Of a stretch of DNA of 32,491 bases, positions 9,638 through 16,815 are shown one piece after another; the stretch's first letter is position 1, and the number at the start of each line of letters is the position of its first letter. The translations under genes and the position numbers were made by a program. Source of the stretch: a virus; the IMG/VR virus record IMGVR_UViG_3300009285_004588, positions 1 to 32,491 of that record. One strand, 5' to 3'. Under the pieces are notes generated by a model. It was not told the origin of the DNA. It was given only the letters and a program-made list of their open reading frames with translations, and searched no databases.

Positions 9638-9931
9638 TTATTCTTTTGTTTCCGTTTGCGCGGGTTCTTCTTCTACGATTTTATCATCCAAATCCAAACC
9701 GATTTGTAAACCTTTTGCAAACTTTAGAATAATCATTGTTATAACATTTTCCAGAGATTCCCATTTTAACTTTCCAAGTTTTGATCTACCAAGTTTAGAC
9801 AAGAACATTCCTGTCTTAACTCCATAATCTTCAAACTTGCCTTTGTTGATAAATGATATAACAATAGTTAATGCAAGTGTAAATCCAACACCCGCACCAA
9901 CAGTTTTGAGAGTATCGAGAATTGTATCCAT
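9638..9931 (-). CDS. Small membrane protein, possible holin
   Basis: The product has 97 residues. One hydrophobic helix at about 8-28 is followed by a long basic, amphipathic region (KLGRSKLGKLKWESLENVITMIILKF, broken here by a turn) and an acidic tail EEEPAQTETKE. ATG 9931 lies directly after the TGA of the lipoprotein gene. Small size, a single strong membrane helix, a charged tail and its place beside a putative lysin and a lipoprotein make it a holin candidate. No sequence motif proves this. Confidence 0.72.
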   Translation of the reverse strand: MDTILDTLKTVGAGVGFTLALTIVISFINKGKFEDYGVKTGMFLSKLGRSKLGKLKWESLENVITMIILKFAKGLQIGLDLDDKIVEEEPAQTETKE

Positions 9932-9932
9932 G

Positions 9933-10328
9933 TCAGTATCCGTATGTTGTATCTAGTGAAAGAATTTGTTTTGAATAAAAACCATTTAATTCTTTTTTGA
10001 ATGTGTAGATAATCTTTATTTTTGTATAACCATGTGTTGCGTTATATTCATAAATTGTTTCGCGGCACCTGCAACCTTCCACCTCTAAATCTATTAATGA
10101 ATTAATTGCACCATTGCCCGATGTATCGCCAGCAATTGCAGAGTTATCCGCTATTGCATTAATGGTTGAATCGATTTCACTTGCCGCCTGTGCCTGTGAT
10201 TCATTTGATACTTTACTATTACTACAATTCGTTAAAAGAAATTGCAAAGACAATACAACAAACAAAGCGAAAAAAATTCTTAACGTAAATCGTAAGAATT
10301 TCGGCGGATTGTCATTCTCCTGTTTCAT
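9933..10328 (-). CDS. Predicted lipoprotein, possible outer spanin
   Basis: The product has 131 residues. A basic N-terminus and hydrophobic segment (about 12-32) end at LLTNC with Cys35, so a type II signal peptide is likely, although Asn at -1 is not the usual lipobox residue. The mature part is Ser/Ala-rich for about 50 residues, then has two close cysteines (GCRCRE) and a beta-rich C-terminus. The first 17 bases overlap the end of the putative lysin gene, and AGGTG lies inside that gene. Overlapping lysis genes encoding a lipoprotein recall spanins of Gram-negative phages. That role is inferred. Confidence 0.75.
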   Translation of the reverse strand: MKQENDNPPKFLRFTLRIFFALFVVLSLQFLLTNCSNSKVSNESQAQAASEIDSTINAIADNSAIAGDTSGNGAINSLIDLEVEGCRCRETIYEYNATHGYTKIKIIYTFKKELNGFYSKQILSLDTTYGY

Positions 10329-10890
10329 TTATCACCTCTGTTAAAATATATGGTATTCTGCCTGTCACTGTTTCGGTTTTAATTACCAATTCAACATTTG
10401 AAATAAACTCATTCCATTGTGTAGGATAAATTGTTTGACATCCTAAACTTGATACTGAAAATCTACTCCCCTTATGAATATTAATACCAAAAAATCCGGT
10501 ATCTTCGCCCTGTCCATCCCTTGTTACAGTTACCTGACTTGCTTGTACAAGTGCCTTATACTGTTTTTCTTTTGGTTTCGATAATCCATGTATACCAAGT
10601 TTATAAAACCATTTGCCGGTATTAAGATTTGCAATTCCTTTTCTAAATGCACCCGGATCAACATTTGCGTTATATGCAAAAAAATGATTTTTGCTATATA
10701 TAAATATTGCATCATCATAAATCTTTCTATCGTTTTTCTTTTGTTCGCCCATTGTATTTAGATAATATCCGCGAACACCTAATATCGCAGAATTATATAT
10801 TGTTGGATCAAACCCATTTAACAACAGAGTAACTAACACATTTTCTTTTGTTTGTTGTGGTCTTTTTGGTGGAATAATTTGAAATGCCAT
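10312..10890 (-). CDS. Putative peptidoglycan-active enzyme, L,D-transpeptidase-like
   Basis: The product has 192 residues with no signal peptide. The C-terminal half contains GFFGINIHKG (His139) and SVSSLGCQTIYPTQWNEF (Ser148, Cys151). An invariant His followed by a Ser-x-Gly-Cys turn resembles the active site of L,D-transpeptidase (YkuD) folds. The usual SHGC is SLGC here and the His-Cys spacing is shorter, so this is a distant relative or a look-alike. An upstream GIHG (99-102) may be structural. With a lipoprotein and two small membrane proteins beside it, a job in cell-wall cleavage at lysis is the best guess. ATG 10890 has ACAGGTG. Confidence 0.7.
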   Translation of the reverse strand: MAFQIIPPKRPQQTKENVLVTLLLNGFDPTIYNSAILGVRGYYLNTMGEQKKNDRKIYDDAIFIYSKNHFFAYNANVDPGAFRKGIANLNTGKWFYKLGIHGLSKPKEKQYKALVQASQVTVTRDGQGEDTGFFGINIHKGSRFSVSSLGCQTIYPTQWNEFISNVELVIKTETVTGRIPYILTEVINETGE

Positions 10891-10903
10891 TTATGCACCT
10901 GTT

Positions 10904-11338
10904 TTATAAATTGATAATTTTTGGTAATGAAAAACCGATTCCCCTTGCACACCAATAAACGAACATCCAAAACAATACCATTAATACATAATGATACCAT
11001 TTATTTACTTTTGTTATTATCGTCAATGAATATGCATACGCTGTGACTATTGCAGCGATTGCAGTTAATACCGTTCTAGTCCATTGCACAAAATGCCAAC
11101 TATCTTTTGGGAAAATCCAATCGATATACATGTTATATTTAATTCCGGCAGAGTTCAATATCCACCAAGTATCCCAACCCCACCACCTGCCCTGTATCAA
11201 ATAATCACAATGATGCCACAATACAAGAATAAAAAACAAAAGTAAAATTGTTTTTTCTTTACCGTACAATCCTACATTGCTTAACACAATATTTTTTGCT
11301 ATTCGCAAATGTGATAATACAGATTTTGTTGCTGTCAT
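10904..11338 (-). CDS. Three-helix membrane protein, possible holin
   Basis: The product has 144 residues and is Trp-rich. Hydrophobic helices lie at about 29-45, 88-108 and 115-131, and a Trp-rich loop (QGRWWGWDTWW) sits between the first two. ATG 11338 follows AACAGGTGCAATA. It lies immediately upstream of the putative cell-wall enzyme. A membrane protein of this size next to a lysin is a second holin candidate. I do not recognise the family. Confidence 0.75.
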   Translation of the reverse strand: MTATKSVLSHLRIAKNIVLSNVGLYGKEKTILLLFFILVLWHHCDYLIQGRWWGWDTWWILNSAGIKYNMYIDWIFPKDSWHFVQWTRTVLTAIAAIVTAYAYSLTIITKVNKWYHYVLMVLFWMFVYWCARGIGFSLPKIINL

Positions 11339-11349
11339 TATTGCACCTG

Positions 11350-11709
11350 TTAAATGTTCATCGTTAATGATATTCGTTTCACTTCACCATAAGAGATACG
11401 CAGCGAATAAAATTTACCATTATACAACTTTTGATAATTGTACATCATTTTGACTGCCGCATAAAATGTTTTCGCTTTTTCAAGAGCACTACCGTTTTCG
11501 CCGCTAATTAACAAATCTTGTATTGCACGTTCCGCGAATTGTCCTATTTGTATATTAGCCTTATGCGCGTCTATGCCCGCGCGCGCGTATTGTGTTGCAA
11601 GTGTTTTAAATGTATTGTTTAATATTGTGGCTTTTTCATTCACTGATTTTTCTTTATCTCTTATTGCAATACATGCTTCCCTGAAACTGAATTCTTTTTT
11701 TTCATCCAT
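11350..11709 (-). CDS. Unknown helical protein
   Basis: The product has about 119 residues, mainly alpha-helical and charged, with no motif I recognise. The reading frame can be extended to GTG 11715, but that GTG is part of the AGGTG ribosome binding site. ATG 11709 with a 5-nt spacer is therefore the likely start. Genes of this size upstream of terL sometimes encode the small terminase subunit. Nothing in the sequence (no clear helix-turn-helix) supports that here beyond position. Confidence 0.75.
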   Translation of the reverse strand: MDEKKEFSFREACIAIRDKEKSVNEKATILNNTFKTLATQYARAGIDAHKANIQIGQFAERAIQDLLISGENGSALEKAKTFYAAVKMMYNYQKLYNGKFYSLRISYGEVKRISLTMNI

Positions 11710-11747
11710 CTTCACACCTATTTATTTTGAACAATAAATATAACTTA

Positions 11748-12338
11748 TTACCTGCCTTTTCTTTTTGGTATTGTATAATTATTATCTAATCTAGGATATA
11801 AATGAAAAAGATTTGGATAATCATTATTGCCAACATGCATATCTTTTGTTATTACAACACATTCCGTAATATTCACACAGTACAATGCAGCGAGTTCATA
11901 AGGTGGTTGATTTTCTTTTGCATGCAGTGCGTATTTTATTTCAGGCAGTTCGGTATTTATTTCACCGTTAAATTCCCCTTGCATGCCGATAAATGCGGCA
12001 GGTAATTTTTCTGTTATACCCAACTTTTCCAGTGCATCATCGCCGAATGTTTCAACTATTTTGTGTAGCTTGATTAAACCTAATTTTGTTAAATCGTTTT
12101 CCCCTATGATATGCACATCCGTTGTATCATCGCCAACCATTACCCCTACTTTATTCCCTGCTGAAATTTGTTTTAATATGCCGTATGTTTGCTCTATGAT
12201 AAATTCCGCATGTTCGCGGGATACCGCTGTTTTTGTTTTGATAAATAATATATCACCATCCTGTAATCTTAAGTTTGATATTACTTGAATCAATAAGCGC
12301 TTTCCGTCAATCGTTGCCACAGGTTTTTCATTTTCCAT
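11748..12338 (-). CDS. Unknown protein of the late operon
   Basis: The product has 196 residues and is soluble, mixed alpha/beta, with no recognised motif. A strand-like LRLQDGDILFIKTKTAVSRE near the N-terminus is followed by a helical middle region, and the basic C-terminus ends in PKRKGR. ATG 12338 sits behind AAGGTGCAATA. It is the second gene of the leftward block. Confidence 0.75.
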   Translation of the reverse strand: MENEKPVATIDGKRLLIQVISNLRLQDGDILFIKTKTAVSREHAEFIIEQTYGILKQISAGNKVGVMVGDDTTDVHIIGENDLTKLGLIKLHKIVETFGDDALEKLGITEKLPAAFIGMQGEFNGEINTELPEIKYALHAKENQPPYELAALYCVNITECVVITKDMHVGNNDYPNLFHLYPRLDNNYTIPKRKGR

Positions 12339-12378
12339 TATTGCACCTTTTATTAAATTAAAATATTTAATCCTTTTG

Positions 12379-12573
12379 TTAATCTACCTCTTCATACGCG
12401 GCATAGGTTTTAACCCTTGTCGTATCTTTCTTCACTGAAAATTTTGTTAAAACATATTCTGATATTTTTTCTACCATATCATCATACGTGGTGCATTCAC
12501 TTGTAACCCGTTTAATTATGCGAGACAATTTTCTCCGATTCTTTAGAAATTTTTCGTGCTTCGTGGCTTCCAT
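12379..12573 (-). CDS. Small basic protein, first gene of the leftward operon
   Basis: The product has 64 residues, strongly basic in the first half (KNRRKLSRIIKRVTS) and acidic at the end (YEEVD). The leader on the minus strand, AAAAAAAAGTTTTGGAGT before ATG 12573, repeats the A-tract element found in the plus-strand promoter cassettes and supplies the GGAG ribosome binding site. As the first gene of the late operon with a basic helix it could bind nucleic acid, but no fold is recognised. Confidence 0.65.
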   Translation of the reverse strand: MEATKHEKFLKNRRKLSRIIKRVTSECTTYDDMVEKISEYVLTKFSVKKDTTRVKTYAAYEEVD

Positions 12574-12722
12574 GTTTTTTACTCCAAAACTTTTTTTTGA
12601 AAGGGTATTGACTTTTGTTTTTTTACTTTGTAGATTTGTTTTGTGCTTTATTCAAAATATACCCGTACATCGTATTATAGGGTATGAACGTAAAACAAAA
12701 CACTAAACAGGAGATTTGAGAA
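12574..12722. promoter_or_regulatory. Divergent promoter and operator region
   Basis: This stretch separates the leftward structural block from the rightward small-gene block. On the plus strand TTGAC (12608-12612) and TAGATTTG (12631-12638) are 18 bases apart and match the Bacteroidota -7 consensus TAnnTTTG. The inverted repeat ATACCC (12659-12664) / GGGTAT (12680-12685) lies between the plus promoter and its gene and could be an operator. On the minus strand TATAAT and a TATATTTTG box overlap the same repeat, so both directions could be controlled together. The minus-strand promoter is less certain. Confidence 0.65.
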
Positions 12723-13100
12723 ATGAACACAACAAGTGAAAAAATAGCGGCAATTCTTATTCTTTTTCAATCTCTGCAAACAGGCACAGCAAAAAAAGAA
12801 ATAACTATCTTTTGTGATCATAGCTATTCAAGCGACACAGAAGATGTAAGTGAAGAATTTACAGCGAAAGTTACTTCCGTTGAAAATATCTGCTTTAAAG
12901 AAAATCCAGAATTAACAATGGCAGAAGTGATATGTGAATATAGTAATGATATAGGTAACGAAACAATAGTAATCACACTTATACATAGGAGAGCAAATGA
13001 TCTGTTCGAACAAGGCATACAGGTGATGTCACACACTGGCGAAAGAATTTTCTGTGGACAAATACAAACTATTTCATATTGTGAAAGTTTGAATTTTTAA
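12723..13100 (+). CDS. Unknown protein, first gene of the rightward block
   Basis: The product has 125 residues, acidic, with beta-rich character and no recognised motif. ATG 12723 follows CAGGAGATTTGAGAA. It is the only gene between the divergent promoter and a second weak promoter-like site near 13107-13132. Its size and composition resemble the other small rightward proteins. Confidence 0.75.
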   Translation: MNTTSEKIAAILILFQSLQTGTAKKEITIFCDHSYSSDTEDVSEEFTAKVTSVENICFKENPELTMAEVICEYSNDIGNETIVITLIHRRANDLFEQGIQVMSHTGERIFCGQIQTISYCESLNF

Positions 13101-13106
13101 TTTGCA

Positions 13107-13132
13107 TTTTGTTTTTCTGTATTGTACTTTAG
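13107..13132 (+). promoter_or_regulatory. Possible promoter before the AT-hook gene
   Basis: TTTTG (13107-13111) and TACTTTAG (13125-13132) lie in the gap before the AT-hook protein gene and resemble the -33/-7 arrangement of the other rightward promoters. There is no TTGAC and the spacing is short, so the match is weak. Confidence 0.35.
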
Positions 13133-13186
13133 TTTTTCTCGTTTCACACTAAACTTTTTCTAAAATCAAAACAGGAGTAATGTATC

Positions 13187-14125
13187 ATGGCTAAATCACT
13201 CGCAAAGAAAACAGCAGCAACGACAAAAAAGAAAACATTGTCTGTTGCAAAAGAAAAAACTGTTGCAACACCCGCTGAAAAAAAACGTGGTCGCCCTGCA
13301 CAATCCGAAGCGGAACCGATTAAACGCGGCAGGGGTAGACCAAAATCGGCAACGCCAAGGGTTTCGGAAACCGGATATATTGATCCGATTCGCGCAAAGG
13401 GCGATACCCGCGCATTTTATTCTACCGATGAAAGGCCCGGTGTTTGGTCAATAAAAGCGCTACCCATTCCGACAAAGGGCGATGTGCTTTCGCTCATTGA
13501 AAACAACGGCAGGTTTCGTGTTCTAAATGGTGGTTGCGGAGGATATATTAGCAATGTCCGTTCCAACAAAGCTACTGCAAATTTGCCGGAATCTGTATCA
13601 TTTGATTGTGTTGCACAACGATACGGCACAGAATATAAGTGTAGATTGTTTGCAGATAGAACATTAAAAGTTGTTCGTGTGAATGACGATACGGAAAAAT
13701 TCTATACAAAAGAACAAACTATTGCATTGTGCCGTATTCGCCCTGCAATGGATGAATCTCCCGCACCCGCGAAGAAAGCTGTCAAGGTTGCAAAAGAAAA
13801 AACTGTCGCTGCACCTGCTGAAAAAAAACGGGGTAGACCTGCAAAAGTTGAAACAATTGCAGCACCCGCAAAGAAATCGGCAAAAGTTGAAACGATTGTG
13901 CCTGTAAAAAAGACAAAGACATTGGGTAAAAAATCCATTGCAGAAGTTGCCGAAATTATACCCGCAAAAAAACGCGGTCGCCCTGCAAAGGGTTCGGTAA
14001 AAACGATGCCCAACTCCGATAAACGCGCTGCCGCGAAGGAAGCATCAATTAAAACAAAAGTAAAAACAAAAAAGATCACAAACACCGTTGAAGAAGATGA
14101 TTTCGAAGATGATGGTTGGGATTAA
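13187..14125 (+). CDS. AT-hook DNA-binding protein with central unknown domain
   Basis: The product has 312 residues. Lys/Ala/Pro-rich arms flank a Cys-containing central domain (about 60-190). Four AT-hook cores are visible: RGRP at 34-37, RGRGRP at 47-52, RGRP at 215-218 and RGRP at 263-266. The 19-residue unit VAKEKTVATPAEKKRGRPA at 20-38 recurs at 201-219 with one change, so the arms grew by internal duplication. The C-terminus is acidic and ends EEDDFEDDGWD, recalling the protein-binding tails of SSB-like proteins. AT-hooks bind the minor groove of AT-rich DNA, so the protein may coat or organise phage or host DNA. CAGGAGTAATGTATC precedes ATG 13187. A terminator follows. Confidence 0.85.
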   Translation: MAKSLAKKTAATTKKKTLSVAKEKTVATPAEKKRGRPAQSEAEPIKRGRGRPKSATPRVSETGYIDPIRAKGDTRAFYSTDERPGVWSIKALPIPTKGDVLSLIENNGRFRVLNGGCGGYISNVRSNKATANLPESVSFDCVAQRYGTEYKCRLFADRTLKVVRVNDDTEKFYTKEQTIALCRIRPAMDESPAPAKKAVKVAKEKTVAAPAEKKRGRPAKVETIAAPAKKSAKVETIVPVKKTKTLGKKSIAEVAEIIPAKKRGRPAKGSVKTMPNSDKRAAAKEASIKTKVKTKKITNTVEEDDFEDDGWD

Positions 14126-14206
14126 ACAAAACAAGACAAAATTCTCTGCTACCCGCTAACTTCCCCGCTACCATTTCCCGCTAAATTTCCTGCCTTTGGA
14201 CTAATG

Positions 14207-14232
14207 GACCGTAGCAATACGGTCTATTTTTT
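14207..14232 (+). terminator. Terminator after the AT-hook gene
   Basis: GACCGTA (14207-14213), loop GCAA, TACGGTC (14218-14224), extended by a G-T pair, then TATTTTTTT. This is a classic rho-independent terminator. It lies directly before the first A-tract promoter cassette and insulates it from read-through. Confidence 0.85.
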
Positions 14233-14240
14233 TACCCTGC

Positions 14241-14354
14241 AAAAAAAAGTTTTGTTAAAATATGGCGATTCTGGCCTAAAAACGGCACTTTAAAAAAAAG
14301 TTTTGAAAAAATGTCTACAGGGTATTGACTTTTGTTTTATTCGCTTGTATCTTG
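14241..14354 (+). promoter_or_regulatory. Rightward promoter cassette 1
   Basis: The order is A8-GTTTTG tract (from 14241), a 25-bp core (14263-14287), a second A8-GTTTTG tract (14292-14305), TTGAC (14325-14329) and TATCTTG (14348-14354), 18 bases apart. The core begins TGGCGATTCTGG and ends AAAACGGCA. The same architecture recurs near 15.0 and 16.4 kb. A-tracts may act as UP elements and the core as an operator. Confidence 0.8.
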
Positions 14355-14409
14355 AAAGTGAAAGTTAAGCGAAACAGAAACAGACAACAAAACGAGACAG
14401 GCAACCAAA

Positions 14410-14565
14410 ATGAAAAACCCGATCAACTTCAAAACTTTCATGATGATTCAATCAAGGTGGTTACGCTTGTACGTTGCAAAATACGGAATTGACGAATTAA
14501 CGGCAGCACTCGAAATTGCGCCCAAAATGCGGGCAATGATCGAAACCCGATATACGATAATTTAA
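14410..14565 (+). CDS. Small unknown protein, 51 residues
   Basis: The frame encodes 51 residues beginning MKNPINFKTF and ending TRYTII, basic with a helical middle (ELTAALEIAPKMRAMIE). ATG 14410 is preceded by ACAGGCAACCAAA and by promoter cassette 1. It is followed within the same unit by the DUF2958 gene. It is a good gene candidate because of its promoter, ribosome binding site and operon position. No family is recognised. Confidence 0.7.
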   Translation: MKNPINFKTFMMIQSRWLRLYVAKYGIDELTAALEIAPKMRAMIETRYTII

Positions 14566-14599
14566 CACCTCAATATCACAAAGCTTTACAGGTGCAACA

Positions 14600-14944
14600 A
14601 TGATCGAAACTTTAAAAGCCAAACGTCGCCACATGTTAATCACAAAAGAGATTGCCGCGAAAATTCCGGCACTCTACACAAACGAGAACAAAGAAAAATG
14701 TGAGATTATGGTTTATTTGAAACTGTTTTCCCCTTATTCTGATTATACGTTCTATGTTACTGAAATGAATCCAGAGACAGGCGTTATGTTCGGTTTGGTT
14801 GTAAATCAATACGGCCCTGAACTTGGCTATTCTGATTTTTCTGAACTCGAATCATGCAATCGTAACGGATTGCCGCTAATTGAACGGGACTGCTATTTTA
14901 CTCCCGTTACCTTACAAGCGATCTATGACAGGCACGAAAATTAA
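14600..14944 (+). CDS. DUF2958 family protein
   Basis: The product has 114 residues. The pattern KIPALYTNEN, VYLKLFSPYSDYTFYVTEMNPE, FGLVVNQYGPELGYSDFSELES, GLPLIERDCYFTPVTL matches DUF2958, a small domain common on plasmids, conjugative elements and phages and of unknown function. Its near-full length suggests an intact copy. ATG 14600 has the stereotyped leader CAGGTGCAACA. It is the last gene of unit 1 and a terminator follows within 20 bases. Confidence 0.85.
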   Translation: MIETLKAKRRHMLITKEIAAKIPALYTNENKEKCEIMVYLKLFSPYSDYTFYVTEMNPETGVMFGLVVNQYGPELGYSDFSELESCNRNGLPLIERDCYFTPVTLQAIYDRHEN

Positions 14945-14960
14945 AGACTGGAATATCCGT

Positions 14961-14992
14961 AAAACAGGCCCGAATGTTGGGCCTGTTTTGGT
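14961..14992 (+). terminator. Terminator after the DUF2958 gene
   Basis: A perfect 11-bp stem, AAAACAGGCCC (14961-14971) and GGGCCTGTTTT (14979-14989), with a 7-nt loop and a T-rich tail on both strands. It closes transcription unit 1. Confidence 0.85.
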
Positions 14993-15018
14993 TTATTCTG
15001 GCAAATGTCAAGCGCTAT

Positions 15019-15133
15019 AAAAAAAAAGTTTTGTTAAAAATTGCCGTTTTTTAGCTGGAATCGACACTTTAAAAAAAAGTTTTGGAAAAATGAAAAAAAC
15101 ACTTGACTTTTGTTTTAATAGGCTGTAGATTTA
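15019..15133 (+). promoter_or_regulatory. Rightward promoter cassette 2, core in reversed orientation
   Basis: The order is A-tract with GTTTTG (15019-15033), 25-bp core (15042-15066), second A8-GTTTTG tract (15071-15084), TTGAC (15103-15107) and TAGATTTA (15126-15133). The flanks match cassettes 1 and 3 in direct orientation, but the core (TGCCGTTTTTTAGCTGG... GACA) is the reverse complement of the cassette 3 core with one mismatch in 25. Confidence 0.82.
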
Positions 15134-15184
15134 CAGGGAGTTTAAAATTGAGATCGGCAACGAAACAAAACAAGGATTACGAAA

Positions 15185-15511
15185 ATGACAGCTTCAAAGA
15201 TCGATACCATTCTCCAGAAAATAAACGAAGTGTTCGGAAATCACACCTATGAGATTTCAAACTTCGAAAAATCCGAATTCGCTTCCGCTTTTAGAACAAG
15301 CGATGGAAACTACATTTCACTCGCAAATATTGAAGCTGGATTCAATGGAAGGGTTTTCGATCAATATGGCGATATTGTCAATCCCGATTATATTGTTTCA
15401 GGCTGTTTCCAAAAAGTGAATATGAGTGAAAGTGGCAAGTGCAACATTGAGGTTTGCTTATTACAGAAAGATAACGGCAGAGTAACGCACACGATTTTTA
15501 CAACGATTTAA
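15185..15511 (+). CDS. Unknown small protein, first gene of unit 2
   Basis: The product has 108 residues, mixed alpha/beta, with no recognised family. A helical N-terminus is followed by strand-like segments (GNYISLANIEAGFNGRVFD and CNIEVCLLQ). ATG 15185 lies about 50 bases after the -7 box of cassette 2; the leader ACAAGGATTACGAAA supplies AAGGA. Confidence 0.75.
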   Translation: MTASKIDTILQKINEVFGNHTYEISNFEKSEFASAFRTSDGNYISLANIEAGFNGRVFDQYGDIVNPDYIVSGCFQKVNMSESGKCNIEVCLLQKDNGRVTHTIFTTI

Positions 15512-15544
15512 GAAACAAAACTCTTTAACTCTACAGGTGCAAAC

Positions 15545-15817
15545 ATGAAAAAAAATATTAGACTATTCGATACAGTACGTGGTATCTACAGGGAAAAAGA
15601 TAATTCATACGAAGGAATCGTATCAAAAATTATACACATGAAAAATGGTATGGCACGAATTACAATGAAACTCGAAAGCCCGGTATATATCGACAATGTA
15701 AAAACATCAAAACTTTGTTTCTATGTAAAACCAGATGGAAGCAAAATGTACGATAGCTCTACACAGTTCCTTGTAATAACCGGCACAATACCAAATGCAA
15801 CAAAGGTGCAACAATGA
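15545..15817 (+). CDS. Unknown small protein
   Basis: The product has 90 residues and appears beta-rich (LFDTVRGIYREK, YEGIVSKIIHMKNGMARITMK), suggesting a small barrel such as an SH3-like fold, though that is a guess. ATG 15545 follows CTACAGGTGCAAAC. The stop overlaps the next start (ATGA), so translation is coupled. Confidence 0.75.
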   Translation: MKKNIRLFDTVRGIYREKDNSYEGIVSKIIHMKNGMARITMKLESPVYIDNVKTSKLCFYVKPDGSKMYDSSTQFLVITGTIPNATKVQQ

Positions 15818-16062
15818 CAGCACAAGAATTACGCATCATAATCGGCAAGGCGAAAACAATTTATTTGCATGTTAGTTTTTCTGCAATGCAAATAAAAAGC
15901 ATAGGTATTATGCACGATATGAGTATCATTATATCAAAAGATGAAGCATATACTATATGTGCAATGGCGGATATACGCAACGTAAACAATAGCGAGTATA
16001 CGCACATTGTTTTCCCTGCCGCAAGATATGATGCGAAAAACAAAACTCTATATCTCAATTAA
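15814..16062 (+). CDS. Unknown small protein
   Basis: The product has 82 residues, with no recognised family. It starts at ATG 15814 within the end of the previous gene, with AAGGTGCAACA upstream. The second half is beta-like and ends YDAKNKTLYLN. Confidence 0.72.
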   Translation: MTAQELRIIIGKAKTIYLHVSFSAMQIKSIGIMHDMSIIISKDEAYTICAMADIRNVNNSEYTHIVFPAARYDAKNKTLYLN

Positions 16063-16087
16063 CTCCACAAACTTTACAGGTGTTACC

Positions 16088-16282
16088 ATGGCGGAATCTT
16101 TGAAGTCAGTATTAATGCAGCGGGACAATATCACTTCCGAAGAAGCGGATGAGCTTATCGCGGAAGCAAAAGAACAGATGCAAGAATATTTAGCGGATGG
16201 CGATACGGAAGCGGCGTATGAAGTGTGTTCGGAAATGTTCGGACTTGAACCCGATTACCTTATGGATTTAATGGACTTTTAG
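16088..16282 (+). CDS. Small acidic helical protein
   Basis: The product has 64 residues, very acidic (many Glu/Asp), predicted all-helical: SEEADELIAEAKEQMQEY and AAYEVCSEMFGLEPDYL. The open frame runs further upstream, but ATG 16088 behind ACAGGTGTTACC is the well-supported start. Its charge resembles DNA-mimic or anti-repressor-type small phage proteins; this is speculation. A terminator follows at once. Confidence 0.8.
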   Translation: MAESLKSVLMQRDNITSEEADELIAEAKEQMQEYLADGDTEAAYEVCSEMFGLEPDYLMDLMDF

Positions 16283-16295
16283 GTGTTTTTTGGTG

Positions 16296-16323
16296 AAGGG
16301 CGGGGTTCAACGCCCCGCCTTTT
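16296..16323 (+). terminator. Terminator of unit 2
   Basis: GGCGGGG (16299-16305) pairs with CCCCGCC (16313-16319), extended by an AAG/TTT flank with a G-T pair, then TTTT. This is a GC-rich stem in an AT-rich region and closes the four-gene unit 2. Confidence 0.83.
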
Positions 16324-16361
16324 GCCTGTTTCACCCGGCATTTTTCCAAAGTGCAAGGATT

Positions 16362-16479
16362 TTTGAAAAAAAGTTTTGTTAAAATATGTCGATTCCAGCT
16401 TAAAAACGGCACTTTGAAAAAAAGTTTTGGAAAAATGAAAAAAACGCTTGACTTTTGTTTTATTAATTTCGTATCTTTC
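16362..16479 (+). promoter_or_regulatory. Rightward promoter cassette 3
   Basis: The order is A-tract with GTTTTG (16366-16378), 25-bp core (16387-16411, TGTCGATTCCAG... CGGCA), second A-tract with GTTTTGG (16417-16430), TTGAC (16448-16452) and TATCTTTC (16472-16479), 19 bases apart. Flanks and promoter match cassettes 1 and 2; the core has the cassette 1 orientation. Confidence 0.82.
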
Positions 16480-16519
16480 CATTGTAAGTTTTTTTGAAAC
16501 AAAACGAACAAGGTGCAAC

Positions 16520-16777
16520 ATGAAAACAATCGAAATCGATGTCGTTTCATACGACGAAAAAATCCGCTTAACATTCGCGGTAAACAATTCGTACGAAGGT
16601 CTGTTCAGATACGACCGCGAGACGGGGGAATACAAACAACTGCTAGGCACATGCCAATTTTATGCGAGAACAACAAAAAAATTTATGCGTCGATTCCGCG
16701 CGCTCTATGGCGGAGAATACGGATATTATCAAAATATCAAAGCTGTGCGCGGTGCGTCTGAACTCGATAAATCGTAA
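16520..16777 (+). CDS. Unknown small basic protein
   Basis: The product has 85 residues from ATG 16520 (leader AAGGTGCAAC). The frame is open further upstream through the promoter, which argues against the longer form. The N-terminal half is beta-like (MKTIEIDVVSYDEKIRLTF) and the C-terminal half basic (TTKKFMRRFRALYGG). No family recognised. It is the first gene of unit 3. Confidence 0.75.
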   Translation: MKTIEIDVVSYDEKIRLTFAVNNSYEGLFRYDRETGEYKQLLGTCQFYARTTKKFMRRFRALYGGEYGYYQNIKAVRGASELDKS

Positions 16778-16815
16778 CTCCGACAATAAACAAAACACTA
16801 CAGGCAAACACCGCA

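Noticed and set aside
11350-11715. Extended start at GTG 11715, and likewise GTG 26333, GTG 27326 and TTG 26899
   Set aside because: The GTG codons at 11715, 26333 and 27326 are part of the AGGTG ribosome binding sites; in all four cases an ATG with suitable spacing follows.
13702-14085. Minus-strand frame opposite the AT-hook gene
   Set aside because: Its Phe/Ala-rich product is the antisense of Lys/Ala repeats; no leader or promoter.
16260-16650. Minus-strand frames over terminator 2 and promoter cassette 3
   Set aside because: They cross a terminator and a promoter belonging to the plus strand and have no ribosome binding site.
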